A stretch of DNA of 64,000 bases. It comes from Closterium sp. Naga37s-1. Lineage: Eukaryota > Streptophyta > Zygnematophyceae > Desmidiales > Closteriaceae. Positions 10,588 to 21,020 of the stretch are shown in pieces. The notes below the pieces were generated by a model, which saw only the letters and a list, made by a program, of their open reading frames with translations, did not search any database and was not told the DNA's origin. Every line of letters begins with the position of its first letter. Position 1 is the stretch's first letter. A program made the translations under genes and the position numbers. The stretch covers positions 958,501-1,022,500 of the forward strand of contig CANJKZ010000068.1 of the NCBI GenBank assembly GCA_947471745.1. The letters are read 5' to 3'.

Positions 10588-11326
10588 ATGGCCCTCCCAC
10601 GCCCCCGTCAAGTCTTTCTGTTGCTGCTCGTCGCCATTGCTGTTGTGACAAGCTCGCTCATCAGCAGTGCCGAGGCAAAAGCCAACTCACTTTCGATCGG
10701 CGGGTACAAATTCTATAGCAACCAAACGGTTGTGGATGCCAGCGGTGCCATTGTGACCCCCACCATAGGCGCGGATGGATCTATAAGCATTGGGGGGTAT
10801 ACTCGCTACGATAACGGCACTATCGTGGATCCTAACGGCGGCGTGCTTCTTGCCGAACGCCCCGATGGCAGCACCGTTTTTGGCAGCACGGTTATGTATG
10901 ATAATGCCACCTTCACAGATCTTAGTGGGAAGCAGATTCCGCTTGTTAAGAACAGCGATGGTTCGGTAACTGTAGGAGATCTGACTGTGTGGACTAATGG
11001 TACCATGGCCACCAAGGGCGGCTTGGTAGTTGACACTGGAAGTCGCATTGATCTTTCCGGCAAAGCCACTTCTCCGATCAAGCCCGGTACAGTGACCTCG
11101 TATCCTCCCATTATAGCACGCCTTTTAAAGATTTTTTCATGCTTCCTTGTGTTGTTTTCGTTGCTCTTGTTTCCAGAATCTCTTTCGGTCCTTATTTGCC
11201 ATCGATGACAACTAAGTTCTGATTAACACTTGCAGCCATTCTTTTTCCAACCGGGATTTTTTCTTCGCAGGCTACCTTGCCACCGCCATTATCATGGCTG
11301 CTGGTTTTGTGATGCTGCTTGCGTAG
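10588..11326 (+). CDS. Secreted, N-glycosylated repeat protein with probable GPI anchor, gene 1
   Basis: Two exons, 10588-11086 and 11271-11326, encode 184 residues. The intron (184 bp) has GT-AG ends (G|GTACAG and TTCTTCGCAG|G), and its phase is confirmed by the paralogue at 23895. Residues 1-31 are a signal peptide (VFLLLLVAIAVV, then SSAEAKA). The body is four diverged repeats of about 35 residues, each with a GGY or GDL strand, a YxN-x-T segment and an acidic DGS or DGx turn. Each repeat carries one N-glycosylation sequon (NQT, NGT, NAT, NGT). Exon 2 encodes only a hydrophobic tail (GYLATAIIMAAGFVMLLA) ending at TAG, as expected for a GPI-attachment signal or single membrane anchor. A cell-surface or wall role is inferred; no catalytic motif is visible. 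I do not recognise the family. The 3' flank is also similar between the paralogues. Confidence 0.82.
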
Positions 11327-12049
11327 CCGGCGGCAAAAGTGCATTTGCTGGGAAGACATCCACAGTCATCTGTTTTATGTAGCTTGGCTGGTGGCAACAG
11401 ACAAGACAATCACTTCTTCTTCAGGCAACCCTATGGTATTTCCATTAGGGCATAAAAAAGCATTAATATAAGAAGTGTCGTAACAAATGTGTACCTTTGT
11501 TTACTTCATGTGCATGTATCACCTGCAAAATGTTGCTACCCCACAATAACGTGTCTCGAAAACACGCAGCGACCAGAGAGTGTGCCTTGTGCGCATCTGA
11601 GGCGGCGAGGTGGGTGACTGACAGACAACTGAGCAGACAGAGAGGCAAGGCACACAAACCGAGGGAGTGCAGGAGGGTGAGGGCGATGGTATTGGACGCA
11701 GCAACGAGGTAAAGGTAAAGGAGGGGGGAAATCCCCCTTTGGGTTACCCCCGGCTGTCGAGGTAAGGCATATTCACTCCCAGATGAGCAGTAAACCCCCT
11801 TCTGGGAGGCTGGCGGAACTCGCCGGCACTGGGGTTTGAACGAGGAGGGAGTGTGCCTTGTGCGCGTCTGAGGCTGAGAGATGGGTGACTGACAGGCGTA
11901 CGGGCGGGCAGAGTGACGAGGCAGAGAGATACAAGAGGAGAGGAGAGGCACAAAATGTACCTCATTTGTATATATGCACTAATCCATTGGTGGATACATA
12001 TCGCTATAGTATAAACCGTATTGTACTCCTCTGATATTTTTTGTCATCT
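11327..12049. other. 3' flank of gene 1 with a diverged duplicated block
   Basis: A block beginning GAGTGTGCCTTGTGCGC occurs at about 11577-11660 and again at about 11848-11930, separated by a segment with short inverted G/C runs (GGGGGGAAATCCCCC) and GGGGTTTGAACG, whose complement resembles a tRNA B box. No ORF of interest. A poly(A) signal for gene 1 may lie here but none is clear. Confidence 0.5.
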
Positions 12050-12126
12050 GTACGTACCAGGGCTATTTTTTTTTTTTTGGGTTGCGTAGCAACCTTATAC
12101 ATTCGTTTTCACTTTTCGGTTGGCTG

Positions 12127-12178
12127 ATGTGAACAGTGAATTTCTTTTATAAATTTTGAAAGAAATCACTGTTCACAT
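12127..12178. other. Near-perfect hairpin with 20-21 bp arms
   Basis: Arms 12127-12147 and 12159-12178 (ATGTGAACAGTGA... and ...TCACTGTTCACAT) pair with a single 1-nt bulge around an 11-nt A/T-rich loop. Could be a small foldback element or a stem-loop RNA; no neighbouring gene explains it. Confidence 0.75.
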
Positions 12179-12399
12179 AGCTTCCCCAAAAAAATGAAAA
12201 CAAATGTTTCCAATCATTCCATAATCGTCGATAAGTACGGCGAATGGAACAATTGGAGAATCGTTCTAGCACTAAAGATGATACGGTACCCAGTGACACA
12301 CGAACACAAAGGACAACACAAAAAATACAACAGTACCACCGAGAGACAAACATACACAAAGGACCACAAAAACGATGGTGTACAAGAACCGTTGTACAT

Positions 12400-12723
12400 G
12401 TTTTGAAGGGAATACTAAATGCATCTATGCAACAACTGAGACTGATATGGTACGGAAGAGGCGAGCAAAGCTGCCCCACCGACGATCACAATCCCAGTTG
12501 CATACACGAGACACCTAGCACCACACCCCCAAAACAAGCACAGACGATAATACATAAATGATTACAAAAACACAAGACAACGTTTAAGAAAGTTTCAAAG
12601 CGAACGCTAAATGCATCACTGCTGCAACTGAGATTGATATGGTACGGAAGAGGCTAGCAAAGCTGCCCCACCGACGATCACAATCCGAGTTGCATTCAGG
12701 AGGCACTTAGCACCACACCCTGA
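12400..12723. repeat. Tandem duplication of a ~130-bp block
   Basis: Copies at about 12400-12531 and 12591-12723 share GATATGGTACGGAAGAGGC and GCAAAGCTGCCCCACCGACG, with substitutions spread along the length (roughly 80-85% by eye). Confidence 0.85.
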
Positions 12724-12892
12724 AGCACGCACAACACACATATGCACACACATGTACGCACTCACACATACAGGCTCACACATATACAGAGACACATAAC
12801 GCAAAAACATACAGCTACTGTAATAAGCATGCAAGCATAATGAATGAATTTCAGCCTTGTATAAATTATCACTATCCTGTCCCCCATTCCCC

Positions 12893-12916
12893 TCCCTCCC
12901 TCCCTCCCTCCCTCAA
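12893..12916. repeat. (CCCT)n microsatellite
   Basis: About six CCCT units lie within a longer pyrimidine-rich tract (12880-12955). Confidence 0.9.
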
Positions 12917-12960
12917 TTCCCTCATCTCCCTTCTCCACATCCCTTTTCTCTGCAAGAAAC

Positions 12961-13105
12961 AAAGGCTGCAGCTTGAACTCCCTGCACAGGAAAGAAAAAT
13001 CAGGGAATGCAACTCACTCCCTGCACAAACAAGAACAAAATCAGAGAATACAACTTGCATTAATAGCACAAGAAAACAAAATCAGAGAATTCAGCTTCTT
13101 TGATG
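12961..13105. repeat. ~44-bp minisatellite, about three diverged units
   Basis: Units share CARGAAAACAAAATCAGAGAAT-type cores followed by CAACT or CAGCT; they decay toward the A-run near 13110. Confidence 0.7.
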
Positions 13106-13142
13106 CACTAAAAAAAAAAGTAAGCGCAACAGAAATTCACGC

Positions 13143-13497
13143 GCAAACTCCCACGTTCTCTCACGCGCTCCCTCATGCGCAAACTCGCGCGCTCTATCGC
13201 GAGCACTCTCCCACGCGCTCTTTTGCACACACTCTTGCGCGCTCTCTCTTGCGCACTCTCACGCGCTCTCTCGTGCACTCTCTCGCGCACTCTCTCGCGC
13301 ACTCTCTCACACACTCTCATGCGCTCCCTGACGCGCTCTCTCACGCGCTCCCTCACGCGCTCTCTCATGCAATCTCTCATTCGCACTCTCACGCGCACTC
13401 TCACTCACGCGCTCCCTCGCACGCTCTCTCAGGCGCGCTCGCTCTCACGGGCTCTAACACACACTGTCACGCGCTCTCTCACGCGCTCTTTCACGAG
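13143..13497. repeat. (CTCACGCG/TCTC)n-type minisatellite
   Basis: Irregular 10-12 bp units of the form CTCTCACGCGCTC fill the interval. Long ORFs on both strands here are products of the repeat, not genes. Confidence 0.9.
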
Positions 13498-13682
13498 GAG
13501 AGCAAAAAACAAACAAACAAAAGAAGAAGAAGAAGAAAAAAGTTTTTTTCAGAGGGAGGAGGGAGGATGAAAGAACCGGGAACGCACCAGATAACCACGG
13601 TAACTCAGAAAACAACCCGGGCTCGCGCACCAATCCGCGCTCGCGCACCAGCTCACGCTTGCGCTCGTGCACCTGTCGCCGG

Positions 13683-14525
13683 AGGCGACGGCGGGGAGGA
13701 GGAAGAGGCGACGGCGGGGAGGAGGGAGAGGCGACGGTGGGGAGGAGGGAGCGGCGACGGCGGGGAGGAGGGAGAGGCAACCGCGCGGAGGGAGAGGGGA
13801 CGGCGGGGAGGAGGGAGAGGCGATGGCGGGGAGGAAGGAGCGGCGACGGCGGGGAGGATGGAGCGGCGACGTCGGGAAGGAGGGAGAGGCGACGGCGGGG
13901 AGGAGGGAGAGGCGACGATGGGGAGGAGGGAGAGGCGACGGCAGGGAGGAGGGAGAGGCGATGGCGGGGAGGAGGGAGAGGCGATGACGGGGAGGAGGGA
14001 GAGGCGACGGCGGGGAGGAGGGAGAGGCGACGGCGGGGAGGAGGGAGAGGCGACGGCGGGGAGGATGGAGAGGCGACGGCGGGGAGGAGGGAGAGGCGAC
14101 GGCGGGGAGGAGGGAGAGGCGACGGCGGGGAGGATGGAGAGGCGACGGCGGGGAGGAGGGAGAGGCGACGGCGGGGAGGAGGGAGAGGCAACGACGGGGA
14201 GGAGGGAGAGGCGACGGCGGGGAGGAGGGAGAGGCGACGGCGGGGAGGATGGAGAGGCGACGGCGGGGAGGATGGAGAGGCGACGGCGGGGAGGAGGGAG
14301 AGGCGACGGCGGGGAGGAGGGAGAGGCGACGGCGGGGAGGAGGGAGAGGCGACGGCGGGGAGGAGGGAGAGGCGACGGCGGGGAGGAGGGAGAGGCGACG
14401 ACGGGGAGGAGGGAGATGCGACGACGGGGAGGAGGGAGAGGCGACGACGGGGAGGAGGGAGAGGCGACGACGGGGAGGAGGGAGAGGTGACAACGGGGAG
14501 GAGGGAGAGGCGACGACGGGGAAGT
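13683..14525. repeat. 23-bp GC-rich satellite, ~36 units
   Basis: The unit is GGCGACGGCGGGGAGGAGGG followed by AGA, with period 23 confirmed at many places. Variants (GACGACGGGG, GATGGAGAGG) occur in clusters, indicating segmental expansion. Since 23 is not a multiple of 3 and the unit lacks stops, several frames on both strands stay open for 300-480 codons. The plus strand has repeated G-runs suited to G-quadruplex formation. Confidence 0.95.
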
Positions 14526-14782
14526 AAGGAAGAGGAGATCGCGGTGTGGGACTGAGTGACTGTGAGGTGAATAGGAGAGGTGAAGGCGGGTAGTGAGGGA
14601 GAGGATACGGTGGGATGGGAGCGAGAGCGACGGCTGGGTGGGAGAACTGGCGAGAAATTGGGGTGGGGGGAAGGAAGAGGAATAAGAGCAGAGCAAGTGT
14701 GCTTGTCGAGTCGAGAGGAACCAGAACAAAAGAACCAAGAAAAGAGCGCAGAAATTGAGTTGAGAGCTGTGAAAGGGACGGA

Positions 14783-14895
14783 TGCCAGCGCAGAGATAAA
14801 ATTTCTGCCAGCGCAGAATGAGAATTTCTGCCAGCGCAGAACAAAATTTCTGCCACCGCAGAACGATACAATTTCTGCCAGCGCAGAACGAAGCA
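14783..14895. repeat. 22-27 bp minisatellite, five units
   Basis: Core TTTCTGCCAGCGCAGAA is itself a hyphenated palindrome (TTCTGC...GCAGAA) and recurs five times with variable A-rich spacers. Confidence 0.9.
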
Positions 14896-15029
14896 CCATA
14901 TACGGTGTCCTGTTTTAAGTTAAAATGAAGAACTTAATTAATTGCTTCTTTAAGCAAAATATGATTATATTGTACTCTTTCATAATGTTCCTTACACACG
15001 GAATACAGCTCTACGCAACCCTTCCGACG

Positions 15030-15520
15030 TCAACGTCGAGTCTTGTTGGATTTTCACTACTCGGATTTCCAGAGCTGTTTTCTAGGGAACTCTGAAATTC
15101 AGGGTTTATTATGAGCGTACTCTGATTTGTCAGAGAAAACTTAACTTCTGAAAAATATACTCTGAGCTATCAGAGATCCTATGTTTCCAACTCTGAATGT
15201 CCTCTCAAGTATTGAACCCAGGCCTTCTGCACGCCTACCAAAACTATAACCATTGTGCTACGCGCTCAGTAATGCTGCGATGACGGTTTTAATACTCAGT
15301 TTGCCTAACTATCTTCCACCAATTGGGCTGCCTATACCCTGTACAGAGAAAAATACATTCGCCACAAATATACACTGGTCTCTCAGAGTAGCTAAAATCA
15401 GAACCCTGACAAATCAGAGAAAACTTATCTTCCAAAAAAATTACCCAGACACGTCAGAGTGACCCCCTAAAAACCACTCTGATTTTCAGAGAAACAGAGT
15501 AATTTACTCTGATTAAAAAA
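15030..15520. repeat. Cluster of CTCTGA...TCAGAG palindromes
   Basis: Short hyphenated palindromes recur on both sides of the tRNA-like segment: CTCTGATTTGTCAGAG (about 15121), CTCTGAGCTATCAGAG (about 15160), CTCTGATTTTCAGAG (about 15477) and the perfect CAGAGTAATTTACTCTG at 15495-15511. TCAGAGAAAACTTA appears in both flanks as a direct repeat. Confidence 0.7.
15200..15268 (-). other. tRNA-like (SINE head) segment
   Basis: On the minus strand TAGCACAATGGTT (15248-15260) fits a polymerase III A box, and TGGGTTCAATA (15210-15220) fits a B box about 40 nt downstream, as in tRNA genes and tRNA-derived SINEs. The acceptor stem does not pair convincingly, so this is a SINE head or pseudo-tRNA and not a functional tRNA. 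Confidence 0.5.
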
Positions 15521-15600
15521 CCCCTGGTACGTACCCTATGTACTGGAGTCTGATATTTTTTAGTGGCAAGTCGTTTATGTGGCTTTCGTCGATAAACCCT

Positions 15601-15740
15601 ACCCCAAGTTCATTCGTTCCTGAGGCTGACGAGAACGAACACTCCCAAGCTAATTGGTTTTTGAGGCTGACTAGGAAAAACAGACCCCAAGCTCATTGGT
15701 TTCTGAGGCTGACGAGGACGAACCCGACCCCAAGCGCAAT
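15601..15740. repeat. ~44-bp minisatellite, three units
   Basis: Units share CCCCAAGCTCATTGGTT and TGAGGCTGACGAGGACGAAC. One frame gives a short peptide with repeated WFLRLTR, probably fortuitous. Confidence 0.85.
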
Positions 15741-16410
15741 CATTTCTCCTGCCCAGAGGCGCCTCCAGAATGGTGGCGGTGGTTGAAAGACGGCATACCA
15801 GGAGGGCGTGGATCAGTTTTCGTGCATGAAACGAGTTACCATACTGCGACATCCCACGGCACATGGAAGAGTTATTGTTGGCACGATGGTAAATCGTGTG
15901 GCCAAACAAAGACTGACTACGAAATTCCGAAAAAGACATCGCACGAGCTATCGCCGTACAGTTGATTTGGCGGTGTGAACTGCGAAATCACAAAACGAGT
16001 AACCCTGTCACACTCGCGAGAATGACAATGAAATAGGGTTTGTCTGTGGATCTGTGCCCAAGAGAGACTGCTCTACGACCCTCGTACATAGATCGCAATG
16101 CCGTCTCAGCACACCACACGACGGAGCGCGTGCAGCGGCGGAATGGGGAACGGGGCACAGTGGTGCAAAGCATGGTGTGTCTGCGCGACAGGATGACTGC
16201 TCTACATCCTAGCTCTTTGATCGTGATTCGTGATCGGAGAGGAGGTTTTATCGTCTCAGTACACCATATGGACGGAGCGCGTGTAACGGCGGAATGGGAG
16301 CGCGTGCAGCGGCGGAACGGGAGCGCGTGCAACGGAACGGGGAGCGCGTGCAGCGGTGGAATGGGGAACGATGGGCAGTGGTGCAAGGCATGCGGGGAGG
16401 AAAGGGCTAG
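15741..16410. other. Left flank of copia1; local GAGCGCGTGCAGCGGCGG repeats
   Basis: A block with GAGCGCGTGCAGCGGCGGAA occurs near 16127 and several times at 16275-16370. A GGTGCAAAGCATG-like segment recurs at 16160 and 16380. ORFs exist on both strands (for example 15696-15965 plus) but none has a recognisable domain. The TSD of copia1, AGGGA, is at 16411-16415. Confidence 0.5.
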
Positions 16411-16415
16411 AGGGA

Positions 16416-16532
16416 TCTCAGAAAGTGGCTACAGCGGAATGGGTTGCATTGATTGTGTTGGGGTACAAGTACCTAACCCTAACTGTTTGTACCCCATATA
16501 GCATGACCCACTAAAGGCTGTGACATTTGACA
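16416..16532 (-). repeat. copia1 3' LTR
   Basis: 117 bp; two transitions relative to the other LTR, both in the GGCTRTRACATT segment. Confidence 0.95.
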
Positions 16533-16740
16533 CACCCCCATAGCCTAAGTGGGGAATGCCAAGCAACAAGAAACGCAACCTAAGGTCACAAGACCAGGCG
16601 CAAGCAAGAGAGGAAACAAAGCTCAGAGTGGATCACAACGTCACCACACAGTCTGAGCACAAACAAGGGGCCACAAGGCCAGTTCAAGAGTGTATAAGCT
16701 AATATATATATGGTACACACACACAAGAGGCAAGAAATCA

Positions 16741-18962
16741 CTACTGCAGTCTACTAGACCCAGTCTCAACGAGACCTAACTGTAGACAAAACCAGCGGTG
16801 GTAACAAGGCTGAAGAGCCTTGATGAAGATGTCTGCAGTGTTGGCCTCGGAGGCCACGAAGTTCAGACGAGCCTGTCCGCGTCGCTGCAACTCTCGAAGG
16901 AGGAAGTACCTGACGTCGATGTGCTTCACTCTGCTCTCCAGTCGAGGCTCACGACACAGGAGAATCATCGCCTTGTTGTCAGCAAACAAGGTCGGTGCAG
17001 AGCTCGGCCGCTCACCAAGGTCAGTGAGCAAGAAGGTCAACCAGCGTAGCTCCTGTGCAGCAAGGGCTCCAGCGTAGATCTCGGCCTCTGCGGTAGAAGT
17101 CGCAACAGAGGAGGACCGAGTAGACCTCCACGAAACAGCTCCAGAGCCCAGGCTGAAACAGTAACCCTGTGTAGACCTCTGAGTCTCAACGTCGTCGGCG
17201 TAGGAGGAGTCGCAGTGACCGGTGAGTACAACTGGCTGTGTCCCTCCAAGTACAAGCCCCATGTCTGATGTCGCGCTGAGGTACTTCGCCACCCTCTTAG
17301 CCGCCGCCCAGTGAACAGGACGGTGTCTCCCAATCGCAACAAAGCGAGAAAGGATGCTAAGAGGGAAGGCGAGGACCGGACGAGTACACGTCATCAGGTA
17401 CATGAGGCAGCCCACCAGCTCTACGTAGGGACCACTGGGCTCGAACGGCTCGTCAGGAAAAGGCCCAGTGAGTCTGTGGTCTACAGCAAGAGGGGTGGGT
17501 GTAGGAGAAGAGTGCTGAAGCCCGAACCGCTGAAGGACCTGCTGCACCATGTGTGACTGAGTCAGAGTGATGGTGCGAGCGGCTCTGTCCCTAGAGATCT
17601 GCAGGCCAAGGTAGCGGCGCTGTTCCCCAAGGTCAGTGCAGGTATGTCTCTTCTGCAGTTCAGACTTCACCTCCGCCAGTGCAACTGTGTCAGTTGTGGC
17701 AAAAACCAGGTCGTCAACGTAGACGAGAACGAAGAAAGGTGTGCGCCCACGACGAACAAACAGCGACGGGTCGGCGGAAGACGGCTCAAACCCGAGGTCG
17801 GAGAGAGTCGAGCGGAGAGTGTCGTGCCACTCACGGGGTGCCTGGCGGAGACCGTAGACCGTTCGTCTAAGGCTCCACTGGGTCCCTGGCGGGAAAGTGC
17901 CAGTGAAGCCCGGAGGACGACGCAGCCAGATCTCCTCGTGTAGGCGGCCCTGGAGGAAGGCAGTGGAGAAGTCAAGAGAGTGTAGCTCGTAGTCTCTCTG
18001 CGCTGCTACGTGCAGTAACACCCGAAGAGTGGTCATCTTCGGGGTGGGCGCGAAGGTCTGAAAGAAGTCAACTCCCTCACGCTGACTGAACCCTCTAGCC
18101 ACGTAGCGTGCCTTGAAGACTGGGGGAGATCCCGGCGGTCGCTTCACCTTGAAGATCCACATGCCGTCAACGATGTTCGCCCCTGGGGGGGGAACCTCGT
18201 CAACGTAAGTGCCTGTGGACCTGTAGGAGGCCATCTCTGCGTCCATGGCAGCTCTCCACTGAGAGGCCCAAGGCCCTGCCACTGCCTCAGCGTAAGTGCG
18301 AGGAGTAGGTATGTCAGGAGCGTCGGGGTCTCCCTCAGGAGCGAGGAGCATGGCACAGAGATGAGGCGAAGCAGCTACCAGGAACTCTAGCTCAAACTGT
18401 CTGTCCTCTAGGACGTCATAGCCAAGGGCAGACTCACCCCCGGCAGACAGAGGACGGACAGGAGGAGCGGCCACAACACGAGTGGCATAGTCAAGGCGAC
18501 GCGTAGCAGTAAAGTCAGTGACAGTGAGGACCGCGACGGAGGAAAGAGAGGCACGAGGGTCTGTAACAAGAGAGGCGAGAACACGAGAGAGAGTGGGGCG
18601 GTACGTGCGGTAGTAGTCAGAGACCGGAGTGGACTGGGAGGCAGTGAGGGACGACTCAGGAGGACGAGGAAGAACAGACTGAGGAGGACGAGGAGGACTA
18701 GAACGAAACAAAGCGGTACGGAGGTCAGTGACAGGGGACGAGGGACGAGCACGAGGAGGACGAGAGGTCCAAGTGTGGGCGAGTGGAGGGGGAGACGGAG
18801 GAGACTGAGAACGAGGGAACACAGCCAGAGCTGAGTCCGGAGGAGGAAACATAGGACCGAACACGGGAGGAGAGGAGGGGAGACCAAGGGCGTGAAGGCT
18901 AGAAACAGGGGCCGGAGGCTGCTCCGGCTGCTGCGGCCGCCGCTGCTGCTGCTGCTGCTGCG

Positions 18963-19045
<83 letters not shown>

Positions 19046-20895
19046 CGCTGCAACTCCAACCTCTCACGCTCCACCCGCTGCTGAACCTCCGACCTCTCAT
19101 GCTCCAAACGCTGCTGCTCCTCACGCTCAAGACGAAGAAGGGTCTGGTAACGAGTCGGGTAGGGGTGAGGAGGAGGAGTGGTGTCAGGAGACGCAGCAGA
19201 AGAACCGGCTTCGTCCGCAGCAGAACCCAGCTGAGCACCCCCAGAGCGAGTACCTCCCGCGGCTGCACGACGAGCACCAGTAGGAGGCGCACCCGCACCC
19301 CCAGTCGTGGTGCCTCCAGTGGCACCAGCACCAGCCCCAGACTCTCCAGCTCCAGAAACATCACCAGCTCCAGCACCCTCAGAATGGGCAGCTGGGGCAG
19401 GTGCACGCTCAGCGCGAACGCCAACACCCCCAGAATGGGCTGCTCCTGTAGGCGCACGAACAGCTCCAACACCAGCACCCCCAGAGCGAGCACCCCCAAA
19501 GCCCTCACCTCGAGCACCAACACCCTCAGAGTCCGCAGTGGCCGGTAAAGGAAGCGCCGGCGGCTGCTGCGGAGGCTGTGAGGACGACTGTGGGGAAGGA
19601 GGAGAGACCTGGGGGGGTACCGAAGGGGGGGGAGTAGCGTGGGACACACCAGACGGAGCGGGGACAGGGGGGGGTACTGGAGGAGCAGGGGCGGGAGGAG
19701 GAGGAGCTGGAGCCAGGAAGAGGGGAGGGGGGGGAACCGGGAGACCTCGATAGGGGTACTGGACGTAGTAGGGGACGGACTCGTCGAAACGGACGTCACG
19801 AGAGTCAAAGAACCGGTGGGAGGGAGGGTGGTAAAAGGTGAAGTCAGAGGAGCCCTCTGGGAAACCAAGGAAGACACAGGGGACAACGCGAGGCGAGATC
19901 TTGTCCGCAGAGGTGTCGCGGACAAGAGCCAAGCAGCCCCAGACACTAAACCTCGACGCAACACCAGGGGACCCTGTCCAAAGATTGGTCGGTGAAGCCC
20001 CTGGCCGAGAGACGCGAGGCCAGAGGTTCAGCTGGTGAGCGGCGTACCGAGCCGCGTAGGGCCACAGGAAATGGGGCGCGCGGGCGTGGATCATGGAGGT
20101 GCGGGCGATCTCCATGACCAGGCCTAAGCGGCGCTCAGCAACCCCATTCTGCTATGGAGAGTCTGGAAGAGTCCAGGACTGGGTGATGCCCTGCTCCGCA
20201 CAGAATCTGGCGAGAATGCCGGAGCGAAACTCACCCCCACGGTCGGAGTGAAGACAACTGACACGACGACCGCGAGTGCCCTCGATGGCGAGGAGCCACC
20301 GGATCAGCGTAGAAGTCACGTCGGACTTCTTCGCCAAAGGGAACACGGTGGTGTACCGAGAGTAGTCGTCAACGACCACCAGAAAGAAACTCTCCCGCTG
20401 AGGGCCAAGACGGGGAGCGGGGCCCCAGACGTCTAAGTAGAGAGTCTCGAAGGGCTCGGTGGCCGGACGAAGGGAGGAGGAGTGAGGGGTGGCGCACAGC
20501 CGACCCTGGACACAAGGACCGCACGGAGGAGCTGGGGACGGCGGGAGTGGCGGGAGGACTCGGGGGAGGCCTAAGACAAGACGCTGACTGGACATAGCGC
20601 GGAGACGAGGGAGGGAAGGGTGACCAAGGCGGTGGTTCCAGAGGAGGGAGGGGTGGGCAAGCGACCGACACAAGCACGACGCAGCAACTACACCTGACAC
20701 ATCAACCTGACTGGACCCGGCTACCTGGTGGGACGGGGGAACCTGACGGGGGTCGATGCGGAGGGTGTACAGACCTGAGCCCGGCTCCTGGCGAAAAGTG
20801 GCCAAGGGGGCGTACGTGTCACTGTCCACACAGACCGCGGTGTCACCAGAAGGCTCAACCCAGACCCCGACGTGCTGTCTCGCCAGGGTGCCCAC
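16741..20895 (-). pseudogene. copia1 pol: integrase, reverse transcriptase, RNase H
   Basis: One continuous frame from 20895 to the TAG at 16741-16743 is broken only by a TAG at 20152-20154, which replaces the first Gln of the integrase SPQQNG signature just before the catalytic Glu (VAERR). Upstream are the HH-CC zinc fold (WNHRLGHPSL and CGPCVQG), YLDVWGP and HSDRGGEF. Downstream come the integrase C-terminus, a low-complexity linker with about 30 consecutive Gln (CTG repeats, 18960-19042), the reverse transcriptase (VDGMWIFKVK, YGLRQAPREWH, LVYVDDLVF near 17707-17721) and RNase H (CDSSYADD, STAEAEIYAG, ADNKAM, SEANTADIF). The nonsense codon would truncate integrase and everything after it. 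Close relative of copia2 and copia3. Confidence 0.93.
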
Positions 20896-21020
20896 ACCAA
20901 CCAGGTTCCTAGAGAACGAAGGAACGTGGAGGCCAGTCAGGGAACCGGAAGGAGCAGCTGGGCACGGGAGTGTAGTGGCGTGAGTCGCAATGACCGGTCC
21001 CGAAGAGGGATCGGCCAGTG

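Larger units (their letters stand above)
12050..15534. other. Repeat-filled segment bounded by inverted GTACGTACCAGGG
   Basis: GTACGTACCAGGG at 12050-12062 is repeated in inverted form at 15522-15534, both followed inward by T-rich sequence. Just outside, a direct repeat like TGTACT-CTGATATTTTTT occurs at 12022-12042 and 15539-15561. The interior is almost entirely satellites and low-complexity sequence, listed separately. This could be a non-autonomous insertion with short terminal inverted repeats, but no transposase is present and the outer direct repeat is unusually long, so the element call is tentative. Confidence 0.4.

Noticed and set aside
11780..11860. tRNA gene suggested by GGGGTTTGAACG on the plus strand (B-box-like on the minus strand)
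   Set aside because: No A box at the right spacing and no cloverleaf pairing; perhaps a SINE remnant, but unsupported.
13673..14530. CRISPR-like array because of regular short repeats
   Set aside because: No unique spacers; units are contiguous, and the window is eukaryotic.
13454..14899. Large Arg/Gly-rich and Ser/Pro-rich proteins on both strands
   Set aside because: They are frames through the 23-bp satellite, open in several frames on both strands, with no non-repeat domain.
18408..19964. 518-codon Ser/Leu-rich minus-strand ORF inside copia1
   Set aside because: Alternative frame of the copia1 pol linker; no domain, and the pol frame is clearly the coding one.
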